Assembly: GCA_026014815.1 (NCBI GenBank)
Contig: JAOZHP010000026.1
Coordinates: forward strand, 1-44,739
DNA: 44,739 bases
DNA from: Candidatus Bathyarchaeota archaeon
Lineage (GTDB): Archaea > Thermoproteota > Bathyarchaeia > TCS64
Direction: 5' to 3'
Below, in pieces: positions 32,197 through 41,652 of this stretch. The position numbers were made by a program, and so were the translations under genes. The stretch's first letter is position 1; each line of letters opens with the position of its first letter. The notes under the pieces are model-generated. The model did no database searches, was not told the DNA's origin, and was given only the letters and a program-made list of their open reading frames with translations.

Positions 32197-33699
32197 TTAA
32201 GGCTCATCCATGGACTTGAGCTCGGTGATCCCAAGCATCTCAATGTCCAATGGGAAGATGGGGCGCCGTATGTTCTTGAACCCGAAACCAGCGAGACGAG
32301 GACTTGTGAGCCCAGGAGTGTCAAGCTCGATTACCTGAGCAGCAACAGGTTCATGGGATGCCCTGAAATGCACGCTTGACTTGACGACCACGAACTTTTT
32401 CTCAGTGACGTCTATCCCCAGGTTCTTGTAAAGGGCAAGGTCGAGGGGCTGAATCCTCTTTGTCGTCACTATCACGTCGTTGCCTCCGATTTCCAGCACC
32501 GCTGTGGGTCCGCTGTCTGATTCTGATCCTGTTCCCATGGGTCCTTCGTTTATGAATTTCCCGTCTGACAGTACCTTCACTTTTCCAGTTACCTTGACAG
32601 GGGCGCCATGCATTTCATCGGTGTGCCCACCAAGCATAACCTCTATGGTCTCACCTATTCCAGCTTTAATTGCCATATCTACTGCGTCAGGGTCCCAGAT
32701 GAGCGCTAAGACGCCTCCACTCAGTCCTTCTTTGAGTATTGCTTTCAGCACCACGGTTCCGTCCTCCGGTGCTCCTCCACCCGGGTTGTCACCTATATCG
32801 GCGAGAACGATGGGTGTCTCCTTGGCTGTCTTGACCTGTCTAAAAGCCTCTTTCATTGGGGTAGGTTTGACGAGGAAGTCGCGCCTCATGTTCCAGGCCA
32901 TGTCATGCAGCTCCTGGGCTAGGCTGTCCGCTAGTTGTTGATCATCATTGGTCGTGACAATGAAGCTCATCCCTGCCTCGTGTATATCGCTCCACGGGAA
33001 ACCAGCGGCGACGGTGATGGTCTCGACGCCCTGCATCTCCTCCATCCTGTGAGCTTCGGATATTAGCTTGCTCATTGGGGGCCTCCCGGTGAACTGAACT
33101 TGTAGAGCGGGTAGCATGGGTGGCTGCTTGAATGACTTTTTTGGTGTGAGGCTACCATCAAGCATTTTGGCGGTGAGGTTCACGGCCTCGACGCCTCTCT
33201 CGTATCCATCCACGTGGGGATAGGTGTCGTACCCGATGAGAATGTCGGCGCTCTCCACCATCAAGTTGGTGTAATTTGCGTGGAGGTCGAAGGTTGCTGC
33301 AAGGGGCTTTGAGCCCACGAGAGCCCGTACCTCTTTGAGTACCTTGCCCTCTATGTCAGGATAGTTCTCGCTTACACCGGCCCCATGCAGGTGGAGCACC
33401 GCGGCGTCGATGTCTCCGGCGTTCCTGATGCCTTCAAGGATGTCATTGAGGAGAGTGTCGAACGCCTCGGAGTTGATGGTTCCCGAGGGGGTGGCAGACG
33501 CGAACACGGTGGGCACCAGCTCATAGCCGTTCACCTTACATCCTTGGATTATTCCGCCTGCAGGCGTCTTCGTGCCTTTAAAATGTGTGAATAATTCGTC
33601 TCCGTAGTAGAGCCTCCGTTTCTTGAACTCTGTGAGGCCTGTGGAGATGTTTGAGAGGACGTTGGTCTCGTGAGAGATGGTCCCTGTTACAATGCGCAT
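32197..33699 (-). CDS. M81-family metallopeptidase (MlrC-like)
   Basis: A 500-aa protein of the M81 family, named after microcystinase MlrC. RIVTGTISHETNVLSNI at the N-terminus and HLHGAGVSENYPDIEGK, TFDLHANYT and GYDTYPHVDGYERG carry the metal-binding His/Asp residues. VLADIGDNPGGGAPEDGT opens the C-terminal domain. In nature these enzymes probably cleave small cyclic or linear peptides or amides, and environmental archaea often carry several. It converges on the NHL protein (11 bp between stops). Confidence 0.88.
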   Translation of the reverse strand: MRIVTGTISHETNVLSNISTGLTEFKKRRLYYGDELFTHFKGTKTPAGGIIQGCKVNGYELVPTVFASATPSGTINSEAFDTLLNDILEGIRNAGDIDAAVLHLHGAGVSENYPDIEGKVLKEVRALVGSKPLAATFDLHANYTNLMVESADILIGYDTYPHVDGYERGVEAVNLTAKMLDGSLTPKKSFKQPPMLPALQVQFTGRPPMSKLISEAHRMEEMQGVETITVAAGFPWSDIHEAGMSFIVTTNDDQQLADSLAQELHDMAWNMRRDFLVKPTPMKEAFRQVKTAKETPIVLADIGDNPGGGAPEDGTVVLKAILKEGLSGGVLALIWDPDAVDMAIKAGIGETIEVMLGGHTDEMHGAPVKVTGKVKVLSDGKFINEGPMGTGSESDSGPTAVLEIGGNDVIVTTKRIQPLDLALYKNLGIDVTEKKFVVVKSSVHFRASHEPVAAQVIELDTPGLTSPRLAGFGFKNIRRPIFPLDIEMLGITELKSMDEP

Positions 33700-33819
33700 A
33701 TCTATCCTAGATTGGTAGGAACGATAACTGGATAACGTTAACGGTTACAACGTTGGCCAAGCATATGTGAGCCCATAAACGTAAATTTCTGAAGAATAAT
33801 CTTGTCTGAGGAACTAGGT

Positions 33820-34578
33820 ATGGATTTCTGGAAACTGATGGATATCGTGCACAAGAAACAGGAAATAATGAACCCAATGAGCGACGAAAAGCTCAAACGG
33901 TTATGCAGACTCCTCGACCTAAAGCAGGGAGCAAGTGTACTGGACATTGCCTGCGGTAAAGGCGAGTTCCTCGTAAGGCTACACGAATTGTATAAAATTC
34001 AAGGAATAGGAGTTGACAAGTCACCCTACTGCATCAAAGACTGCCTCAAGAAAAAAGCGGAGCGTGCACCAGACAGCGATCTCACTTTCCTTGAAATGGA
34101 TGCAGCAGACTACCAGCCAAACTCCGTAGAGTCCTTTGATTTAGCTAGCTGCATGGGAGCCAGCTGGATCTATGACGGGCACGAGGGCGCATTGAAGGCG
34201 TTATCGAGCATGACGAAGCCAGGTGGACTGATTGTGGCAGGGGAGCCTTATTGGCGTAAGGAGCCAGTTGATGAGTATCTGGCTGCGGAGGAAGAGAGTA
34301 AGGATACCTTCGGCACCTACATGGAGAACGTTGAGACCGGTGAGGACATGGGTCTCCGGTGCATCTACACGCTGGATAGCACACTGGATGACTGGGATCA
34401 ATATGAGTCTCTTCACTGGTGGGCGGTCAACGAGTACATCAGAGACAACCCCGATGACCCAGATAACCATGAGATAAGGAAACAATGTGACAGGTTCAAG
34501 GAAATTTATCTAAAATGGGGACGTGACACCATGGGCTGGGCAATATACGTTTTCAGAAAACCAGAGTCATCAAACTAA
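33820..34578 (+). CDS. Class I SAM-dependent methyltransferase
   Basis: A 252-aa Rossmann-fold methyltransferase. The SAM-binding motif is VLDIACGKGEFLVRL, followed by GIGVDKSPYCIKD (acidic end of strand 2), TFLEMDAADYQP (motif III region) and DLASCMGASWIYDGH (motif IV). A TTG at 33802 would add six residues, but the ATG at 33820 has GAGG about 8 nt before it. Substrate unknown; the C-terminal insert with LHWWAVNEYIRDNPDDPDNH may select it. It is divergent from the M81 gene. Confidence 0.8.
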   Translation: MDFWKLMDIVHKKQEIMNPMSDEKLKRLCRLLDLKQGASVLDIACGKGEFLVRLHELYKIQGIGVDKSPYCIKDCLKKKAERAPDSDLTFLEMDAADYQPNSVESFDLASCMGASWIYDGHEGALKALSSMTKPGGLIVAGEPYWRKEPVDEYLAAEEESKDTFGTYMENVETGEDMGLRCIYTLDSTLDDWDQYESLHWWAVNEYIRDNPDDPDNHEIRKQCDRFKEIYLKWGRDTMGWAIYVFRKPESSN

Positions 34579-34587
34579 CAACGAACC

Positions 34588-35649
34588 TTATCTCAATGAC
34601 GATATCTCGTTAGCCAAGACGACTCGGTTTTCCCTGCTGGATAACAGTATCATGTCCAAAGTTTTCTGTAGTGACAGCATCTCATCTGACGTGGTTATGG
34701 GCTCGGCGTCGTTTCTTACGCAGTCAATGAAGTGGCTCATCTCCTCAAAGTATGCATCCGCCTCTTTGTAACGTAGTTTTTTGTCTATTTCCCCATTTTC
34801 GGCGCTGTGAATGGACATGGATTCAAGATCCAGCCCAGCTTTTTCCCCAAGTAACCTGATGCTGAACTCGGATCGTGGAACATGTGCAGCCCAGCTGACC
34901 TCGAAGGATACCGTTGCGCCGTTCCTCATCTTGATTAATGCAGATGAAAGGTCCTCGACATCATAGTACCCATCAAGGTTAGGTACACCCCAGTCTCCCA
35001 GAGCCTTTTTCTCTGGACCGAACTTGCTGTAGCTTGAGGCCAGTACCTGCGCTGGCTCAAAGTTGCTTGATAGCCAGCACGCGAGGTCCAGCGCATGTAC
35101 ACCGATATCGTATATGGGGCCTGCTCCTGCGTCTTTCTCTCGTGTGAACCAGCTTCCCCACCCCGGGATGCCGCTTCTCCTCATCCATCCGCACTTGGTG
35201 TAGTAGATGTCACCCAGTTCACCGCTTTCAACCACCTTCTTCATGAGCTGTGACTCGCCTTTGAACCGGCGTGTCAGCCCGATTAGGAGCTTTTTATCGT
35301 TTTTCTTCGCTGCCTTGACCATCTTCTCGGCATCCATGAGGCTTGTTGCCATGGGTTTCTCGCATAACACATGTTATCCAGCCTCGAAGGCATCTATGGT
35401 TACTCTGGAGTGGAGGTTGTTAGGGAGACAGATGACCACGGCGTCGAGATCATCCTGTTTGAGCAACTTCTGGATATCCGTGTATCGGTTTTTCTTAGGT
35501 ATCCCAGCTTTCTCACCGAATCTGTCTAGGCGTCCCTGGCTACGGTTGTATGCTGCCGTAACTTGTGCTTCCTTGATTGCTTGAATCTGTTTGAGGTGAT
35601 ACCAGGCTATTGTCCCTGTTCCTATGATGCCGATATTCACGTTATCCAT
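34588..35649 (-). pseudogene. Gfo/Idh/MocA oxidoreductase with one in-frame TAA
   Basis: A NAD(P)-dependent sugar or inositol dehydrogenase-like protein. Residues 1-91 hold the Rossmann GIIGTGTIAWYHLKQI. The frame then reads AG-stop-HVLCEKPMA, where the family has AGKHVLCEKP, so the Lys codon (AAA expected) has become TAA at 35376-35374. The remaining 261 codons follow in the same frame and are intact (DIGVHALDLACWLS, C-terminal substrate domain). Without the stop it would be about 353 aa, the normal length. This is most simply a nonsense mutation or a one-base error. A GTG at 35370 could start the downstream part, but that would lack the nucleotide-binding half. Confidence 0.85.
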
Positions 35650-35819
35650 GGCTGTTCACATAGATTATTCGAAAATGCATTTAAAAAATGAGGTATGACA
35701 CCGTTTTTCTTTAAAAATATTCATCGGTGAATGCTTGGAGTCGGGTCAATTTCATCCATGATAGAAAGTCTTAAGCATCAATAAATACAAAATCCAACTG
35801 CCAACAGGAGTAACAACGA
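35650..35819. promoter_or_regulatory. Divergent intergenic region upstream of the transporter operon
   Basis: About 170 bp, A/T-rich. GGAG about 10 nt before the ATG at 35820 is a good ribosome binding site. ttaaaaatattc near 35711 could be a TATA element. ATTCA-tcgg-TGAAT (about 35718-35731) is a short inverted repeat. Confidence 0.35.
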
Positions 35820-37706
35820 ATGTTGAAACTAAAAAAAATTCTAAGCGCATTCATTATGGCGATCATTAGTCTCTCTATAATGTCTCCCCTTCTCTTGTCC
35901 ACGCCAGTGGCAATGGCAACTGACGAAGATGAGCTATCCTTCGAGATGTGGACCCTTGACTGGGACACCATCTCTGTGGATGCAGGGGACGTGATAGAGC
36001 AGATGCTAAGGGATATTGGCATCCGAATGAAGGCAATACCCATCAGCGATGAGGTACTCTATGACAACCTGGACTTGGAGCACGACTACGAGGTCTATGA
36101 GATGAGCGGAGGGTACGACCCTTACCCGAGTCACATGACCCCTAGGTTCCACAGCAGCGAGATCATGGACTACGGCGCTAACGACATGGCCTACAATAAC
36201 CCTGAGGTAGACGCACTCCTCGACCAAGCAAACGCTGAGCTTGACTTTGAGACCAGAGTCGAGCTTTTATGGCAGGTACAGGACCTCATCGCGGAGGATC
36301 TTCCCTACATCCCATTGTTCACATCTGACGATGTTCACGCCATCCGTAAGGAGTGGACTGGATACGTCTGTATGCCAGGAGGAATCTTCAACTGGTACAA
36401 CAGACTCACCACCATAAACCTGCAGCACGAGGACCAAGAGTACGGCGCGGACTTCATAATGGCATACCCATCCTACATCAGGTACTACAACCCCATCATG
36501 GGCACCGACGGACGTTCAGCGCTCATAGTATCCATGGTCTACGATGATCTCGTCGCATACGACGCGGACATGAATCTCACACCTTGGCTAGCTAGCGCAT
36601 GGACGGTCTCGGAAGACGGGTTAACCATCACGTTTACTATAGTGGAAAACGCGAAGTGGCACGACGACGTAGACCTAACCGCTGAAGACGTGAAGTTCAC
36701 CATCGACTTCTACAAGGACCAAGACGTCCCATACGACACGCCTCTTATGAGTCGCATCGACTCCGTCGAGACTGACGGAGACTACACCGTCATAGTTCAC
36801 ATGACAGAGCCGTATGCCTGGGCCGTTAACGACTTCGAGGACGTACCCATTATGCCCAAACATATCTGGGAAGGCAAAGACTGGGACTGGGCTGTCCATC
36901 CTGACACGATGCCCATCGGCTCCGGTCCTTTCATGTGGGACAGCTACCTCGACGGTGAGTGGATCAAGCTTGTAGTAAACCCTGATTTCTGGATGGAGGG
37001 CAAGCCCCACTTAGGCTCATTCTTAGTCAGGGTTATCTCTGAGTCATCGGCGCGGTACCTGGCCATATCATCAGGTGAGGTACATAGCGATCGATACGAG
37101 CTGGACACTGGATTCATCGACACAGCTGATAATGACCCCAATCTGGCGCCCCTGGAGGACACTTGGTGCGTAGGAATGTGGGACTATTACATCAACTTCA
37201 ACCAGCGTACAAACCCTGCTCTACAGGACCCCGTGGTAAAGAAAGCCATAGCACACGCCATCGACAAGAATCGTCTGGTCGAGATCGCTAGGCTAAGTTA
37301 CGGTACAGTTACGGACACCTACATCACACCTGCGTTCTTCGGGCCAGCCTATGAGAACCCCGACGCCATCACGTACGAGTATAACGTGTTCCTCGCTAAC
37401 CAGATGCTAGACGCCGCGGGATACCTTGACATCGACGCCGACGGGATCAGAGAGATGCCCGTCGCTGTAGAAGAGCCCGATGAGGAGACCCCAGTTTTCG
37501 AAGCAGAGACCATCGAGGAGCTTGAGGCCGAGATAGCGAGCTTATTATCGAGTCTCAGCGATACAGCAAGCAGCGTCAGCAGCTTGGAGTCAGACATCGA
37601 GGCACTGAACTCGAGGCTGAATAGCTCCCTCAACATAGCATATGGAGTCGCCATCGTGGCGCTACTTGTAGCTATCATCGCGGTATACTACGCCACAAGA
37701 AGCTAG
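35820..37706 (+). CDS. Peptide ABC transporter substrate-binding protein, apparently circularly permuted, membrane-anchored
   Basis: A 628-aa SBP_bac_5-type protein. Signal peptide 1-34. Residues about 40-202 (FEMWTLDWDTISVDAG through LPYIPLFTSDDVHAI and GYVCMPGGIFNWYN) match what is normally the C-terminal lobe of DppA/OppA. Residues about 207-546 then match the normal N-terminal part, in order (LTPWLASAWTVSEDGLTITF, AKWHDDVDLTAEDVKFTID, IGSGPFMWDSY, DPVVKKAIAHAIDKNRLV, LDAAGYLDIDADGIRE). So the two halves are swapped. A coiled coil (553-603) and one membrane helix (605-624) follow, anchoring it outside the cell. It is the first gene of a five-gene Dpp/Opp operon, so it likely delivers peptides to the permeases. 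Confidence 0.85.
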   Translation: MLKLKKILSAFIMAIISLSIMSPLLLSTPVAMATDEDELSFEMWTLDWDTISVDAGDVIEQMLRDIGIRMKAIPISDEVLYDNLDLEHDYEVYEMSGGYDPYPSHMTPRFHSSEIMDYGANDMAYNNPEVDALLDQANAELDFETRVELLWQVQDLIAEDLPYIPLFTSDDVHAIRKEWTGYVCMPGGIFNWYNRLTTINLQHEDQEYGADFIMAYPSYIRYYNPIMGTDGRSALIVSMVYDDLVAYDADMNLTPWLASAWTVSEDGLTITFTIVENAKWHDDVDLTAEDVKFTIDFYKDQDVPYDTPLMSRIDSVETDGDYTVIVHMTEPYAWAVNDFEDVPIMPKHIWEGKDWDWAVHPDTMPIGSGPFMWDSYLDGEWIKLVVNPDFWMEGKPHLGSFLVRVISESSARYLAISSGEVHSDRYELDTGFIDTADNDPNLAPLEDTWCVGMWDYYINFNQRTNPALQDPVVKKAIAHAIDKNRLVEIARLSYGTVTDTYITPAFFGPAYENPDAITYEYNVFLANQMLDAAGYLDIDADGIREMPVAVEEPDEETPVFEAETIEELEAEIASLLSSLSDTASSVSSLESDIEALNSRLNSSLNIAYGVAIVALLVAIIAVYYATRS

Positions 37707-37792
37707 ATCGCCTAATCTATCCCTTTTTTTCCCAAAAGCTTTTGTTAACAATTAATGACTCTTATTCCAGAGTATTTTCTGGTTGAGAAAGT

Positions 37793-38779
37793 ATGGGGTT
37801 TAAGGAATACGTCGGAAAGAGGACGCTTCATGGCATCGTCACCATAATGTTGGCAGTCACTCTGAACTTTATTCTCTTCAGGATCATGCCGGGAGACCCA
37901 ACGCGAGCCGTGTCGGGTGACCCGAGGGTAGACACGGCGACTAGACTGGCCCTCATCGCCAAGTTTGGCCTAGATAGACCACTCATCGAGCAGTTCGTAC
38001 TCTATGTTTACAACCTTTTGAGGGGAGAGATGGGTATCTCGTTTGTACAGATCGGACGACCCGTTATTGATATCATCCTCGGCAGGAAGATGATCAACAC
38101 CATCATCCTCATGGGGTCCTCGATGTTCATAGCCTTATTTTTAGGCATCGTCTTTGGTGTCATCGCGGCGTGGAGGCGAGGCACCAAGACGGATATCTCG
38201 TTAATCGTGGTTAGCCTCGCCACCTACTCGATGCCTGTTTTCTGGTTCGGGATGATGCTCCTGCTCGTGTTCAGCTACTACATAAACATATTTCCCATAG
38301 CAGGCACCATCACACCGGGGATTGTTCACGCCAACTTCTTCGAGTACGCCAAGGATTACTTGAATCACCTAATGGCTCCTATGATAACTCTTGGAGTCAG
38401 CTTCTTCGGAGGGTATTTCCTGTTCATGAGAGACACGATACTCGATGTCTTCACGGAGGATTACATGCTCACGGCGAGGGCGAAGGGACTCAGCAATAGG
38501 AAGATATTATTTAAGCACGCAATGAGGAACGCCCTCCTCCCTATGGTCAGTCTCATGGGGGTCCACGTCACTTTTCTCATAAGCGGCGCCACTATGACGG
38601 AGACCGTGTTCTCATGGGATGGATTGGGACGGCTTATCTATGATTCTGTTAGGAACAACGATTACCCTGTTCTTCAAGGGATATTCCTTTTCATGGCGGT
38701 CCTCGTCGTGGTAGCCAACATCTTAGCGGATATAGTGAACGCGTACCTAGACCCCAGAATAAAGGAGGCGGTGGAATAA
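37793..38779 (+). CDS. Peptide ABC transporter permease (DppB-type)
   Basis: A 328-aa inner permease subunit. Helices alternate with the cytoplasmic EAA loop seen as LTARAKGLSNRKILFKHAMR, which contacts the ATPases. The N-terminal motif LFRIMPGDPTRAVSGDPRVD is typical of the DppB/OppB group. It lies 86 bp after the binding protein, after a T-rich stretch (about 37717-37740). Its stop is one base before the ATG of the next permease, so they are translated together. Substrate class peptides or related compounds, from family. Confidence 0.9.
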   Translation: MGFKEYVGKRTLHGIVTIMLAVTLNFILFRIMPGDPTRAVSGDPRVDTATRLALIAKFGLDRPLIEQFVLYVYNLLRGEMGISFVQIGRPVIDIILGRKMINTIILMGSSMFIALFLGIVFGVIAAWRRGTKTDISLIVVSLATYSMPVFWFGMMLLLVFSYYINIFPIAGTITPGIVHANFFEYAKDYLNHLMAPMITLGVSFFGGYFLFMRDTILDVFTEDYMLTARAKGLSNRKILFKHAMRNALLPMVSLMGVHVTFLISGATMTETVFSWDGLGRLIYDSVRNNDYPVLQGIFLFMAVLVVVANILADIVNAYLDPRIKEAVE

Positions 38780-38780
38780 G

Positions 38781-39680
38781 ATGACAAAACCAGCGGAGAG
38801 AGTTCGAAGGGAGAGGTTTTCCACCAGTATCCGGAGGCTTAAGGGATTCTGGAGCCTCTACAAGACGAGCCGCATAGGCATGTTCGGCCTATCTCTAATC
38901 TTCGCCTTCATCGTTGTTGCCCTCGCATCACCGTGGATTGCTCCTTATGACCCTAGAGCCCTCGTGGGCGGACCATTCCAGCCTCCAGGGGATGGACATG
39001 TGTTAGGCACAGATCAGGTTGGCAGAGACATCTACAGTATGCTGCTCTGGGGAAGCAGAATCTCTCTCATGGTAGGTCTTCTCGCCAGCGCTTTCTCGGT
39101 GGCCATCGGTACAGCCATCGGGCTGCTGTCAGGGTACTTCCGGGGACCCATAGACTCCATCCTCATGAGAATAACAGATCTATTCATCACGCTGCCAAGT
39201 ATCCCACTCATGCTGATCCTAGCTTCCCTCCTGGGCAGAAGCGTCTGGAACATCATATTCGTCATAGCCATAACTGGGTGGACGAGTACGGCTAGGATGG
39301 TGAGAGCTCAGACCTTGTCCATTAAGGAAAGGCCATACGTCGAGGCAGCGAGATCCGTCGGCGCCAAAGACAGTCAGATCATGTTCCGCCACATCTTGCC
39401 CAACATTATTCCTCTCATCTTCGCGAACGCTATCGTCGGCATCGTCAACGCTATCTTGAATGAGTCTGGTTTGAGTTTTCTGGGGCTTGGCGACCCCACT
39501 AAGCCCAGTTGGGGCCAGATTCTAAGGTACGCTAATGAGGCGGGGGCGATGGCCACAGGACGGTTGTGGTTCATTATACCCCCAGGGATATGCATCATGC
39601 TCATCACCATTGGCTTCGCGTTCTCAAGCTACAGCCTAGACCATATCCTGAACCCTAGGCTCAGGGAGAGGAAGGGATAG
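38781..39680 (+). CDS. Peptide ABC transporter permease (DppC-type)
   Basis: A 299-aa second permease of the heterodimer. The N-terminus has the DppC cytoplasmic start and the segment WIAPYDPRALVGGPFQPPGD, then GTDQVGRDIYSMLLWGSRIS, the DppC signature. The EAA loop is VEAARSVGAKDSQIMFRHIL. Five or six helices are expected. The gene is packed between the DppB-type and ATPase genes, with 2-bp gaps, as an operon. Confidence 0.9.
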   Translation: MTKPAERVRRERFSTSIRRLKGFWSLYKTSRIGMFGLSLIFAFIVVALASPWIAPYDPRALVGGPFQPPGDGHVLGTDQVGRDIYSMLLWGSRISLMVGLLASAFSVAIGTAIGLLSGYFRGPIDSILMRITDLFITLPSIPLMLILASLLGRSVWNIIFVIAITGWTSTARMVRAQTLSIKERPYVEAARSVGAKDSQIMFRHILPNIIPLIFANAIVGIVNAILNESGLSFLGLGDPTKPSWGQILRYANEAGAMATGRLWFIIPPGICIMLITIGFAFSSYSLDHILNPRLRERKG

Positions 39681-39682
39681 AC

Positions 39683-40666
39683 ATGCCGGTGATTGAGGTC
39701 AGAGACTTGGTGACCCATTACCTCACCGCCCAGGGGTCAGTCGACGCGGTGAGTGGCTTAAACTTCACCGTCGAGAAGGGACAGACCTTCGGCCTTGCAG
39801 GAGAGTCTGGCTGCGGAAAAACAACGGCGGCTCTTTCCATCATGGGGCTGCTTCCCTCTAACGGTCGCATAATGGGTGGACAGATCATAATTGACGGGGA
39901 GGATCTTCTCCAAAAGACTGAGGCTGAGCTTAAGAAGATCAGGTGGAGCAAGGTTTCCATTGTGTTCCAAGGGGCGATGAATGCCCTCAACCCAGTTCTT
40001 AACGTGGGGGAGCAGATTTTAGAGGTTATTCTTGAGAAGGAGGATGTCACCAAATCTGAAGCCCTGGATAGGGTCAGGGAGCTCTTCAGGCTGGTTGAGA
40101 TAGAGCCATCGAGGATCATTGATTATCCTCACGAGTTCAGTGGGGGCATGAGGCAACGAGTGATGATCGCCATGGCCTTGGCTAACTATCCTAAGCTGGT
40201 CATCGCTGATGAGCCCATTACGGCTCTTGATGTCATTGTCCAGAACCAGATCCTTGAGTTGATGAAGGACCTTCAGAGGAAGCTGGACCTCTCCCAGATA
40301 TTGATTACGCATGATCTCTCGGTTATAGCTGAGACCTGTGACAAGGTGGGGATCATGTATGCGGGTAAGCTTGTGGAGTACGGTGAGGCTGGCCCTATCT
40401 TCAAGACCCCACTGCATCCATACACAAGTGCTCTCATTGGGGCTTATCCTAGCATCGTAGGAGAGAAGAAGAAGCTGAACTTTATTCCTGGGTCTCCTCC
40501 CAATCTCATCGACCCGCCGAGGGGGTGCAGGTTCCACCCGAGGTGTCCCTACACTAAGGAGATCTGCAGTCAGGAAGAGCCTGAGTATAGAGAGGAGGAG
40601 CCTGGACACTACGCTGCGTGCCACTACGTGGAGGAGTTAAGGGATACGTTACGGCTGGGGGACTGA
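39683..40666 (+). CDS. Peptide ABC transporter ATPase (DppD-type)
   Basis: A 327-aa ATP-binding subunit. Walker A is GESGCGKTT, the signature FSGGMRQR, and Walker B VIADEPITALD, with the H-loop ITHDLS. The C-terminal oligopeptide extension is present (GSPPNLIDPPRGCRFHPRCP with Cys residues, which in DppD-type proteins can bind an Fe-S cluster). The stop TGA overlaps the ATG of the next ATPase by one base. Confidence 0.92.
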   Translation: MPVIEVRDLVTHYLTAQGSVDAVSGLNFTVEKGQTFGLAGESGCGKTTAALSIMGLLPSNGRIMGGQIIIDGEDLLQKTEAELKKIRWSKVSIVFQGAMNALNPVLNVGEQILEVILEKEDVTKSEALDRVRELFRLVEIEPSRIIDYPHEFSGGMRQRVMIAMALANYPKLVIADEPITALDVIVQNQILELMKDLQRKLDLSQILITHDLSVIAETCDKVGIMYAGKLVEYGEAGPIFKTPLHPYTSALIGAYPSIVGEKKKLNFIPGSPPNLIDPPRGCRFHPRCPYTKEICSQEEPEYREEEPGHYAACHYVEELRDTLRLGD

Positions 40667-41652
40667 TGTTGACTGAAGAGCTTGTTGTCAGGGACTTGAA
40701 GAAGTGGTTCACTAGGAGCAAGGGCTTCTTCGCAGGGAAAACCGAGTACGTGAAGGCTGTCGATGGGATAAGCTTCGATATAGAGAAGGGGCGGGTATTG
40801 TGCCTTGCCGGGGAGAGTGGATGCGGCAAGACCACGACGGGGAGACTCGTCCTACGTCTCATTGAGCCCACCGAGGGAAGCGTCAGCCTCCGGGGAGTGG
40901 ATATCCTGACACTTGCCAAGAAGGACCTCAGGGAGAAGCGTAGAGAGATGCAGATGATATTCCAAGACCCCTATGAGTCACTGGACCCCCGCATGGACGT
41001 CTTCAGCATACTTGCTGAGCCCCTTGAGGTGAATAACGTTGTATCAGGGTACAGTGAGCTTATGGAGCGCGTCCTGAAGGCATTGGAGGATGTGCGTCTG
41101 GTTCCCCCTGAGGAGTTCGTGAGGAGGTTCCCCCACGAGTTGAGTGGAGGGCAGAGGCAGCGTGTTGCCATCGCGAGGGCGTTGATGCTTGACCCTAGCT
41201 TCATCGTGGCTGATGAGCCGGTCTCTATGCTGGATGCCTCGATAAGGACGGAGATACTGAACCTCATGAAGGACCTTTTGGAGAAGTATAACCTCACTAT
41301 GCTGTACATTACCCATGACTTGGCTCAGGCCCGGTATGTGGGGGAGGAGCTCATGATAATGTATCTGGGGAGGATCGTCGAGAAGGGCCCCATGGAGGAC
41401 GTCATAACCAAGCCTCTCCACCCGTACACGAAGGCCCTGATAAGTAACGTCCCTGTCCCGGACCCTGACGCCGACAGAGAGAGAATACCCATCAAGGGAG
41501 AAACGCCGACGCCCATAGATCTTCCACCGGGCTGCAGGTTCCACCCAAGGTGCTGGGAAGCAAAGGAAAAATGCAGCCACGCAGAGCCAGGGCTCGTGAA
41601 GGTGGCACCGGATCGATGGGTAGCATGCCACGTTAAAACGGCATTAACGTAA
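40666..41652 (+). CDS. Peptide ABC transporter ATPase (DppF-type)
   Basis: A 328-aa second ATP-binding subunit. Walker A GESGCGKTT, signature LSGGQRQRVAIARAL, Walker B FIVADEPVSMLD, H-loop ITHDLAQA. It also has the C-terminal GETPTPIDLPPGCRFHPRC extension. The frame could begin at 40618, but TGATG places the ATG at 40666, overlapping the stop of the DppD-type gene, the usual coupled start. It ends the operon. Confidence 0.92.
   Translation: MLTEELVVRDLKKWFTRSKGFFAGKTEYVKAVDGISFDIEKGRVLCLAGESGCGKTTTGRLVLRLIEPTEGSVSLRGVDILTLAKKDLREKRREMQMIFQDPYESLDPRMDVFSILAEPLEVNNVVSGYSELMERVLKALEDVRLVPPEEFVRRFPHELSGGQRQRVAIARALMLDPSFIVADEPVSMLDASIRTEILNLMKDLLEKYNLTMLYITHDLAQARYVGEELMIMYLGRIVEKGPMEDVITKPLHPYTKALISNVPVPDPDADRERIPIKGETPTPIDLPPGCRFHPRCWEAKEKCSHAEPGLVKVAPDRWVACHVKTALT

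Noticed and set aside
5505-35649. Reassignment of TAA to an amino acid, suggested by two in-frame TAA codons and the NIKA variant of aRF1
   Set aside because: TAA is the ordinary stop of many intact genes here (for example pyrH, argH, dut, valS-unrelated FilR1, M81 and the DppB-type permease), and TAG and TGA are also used. A standard code with two local nonsense changes explains the data better.
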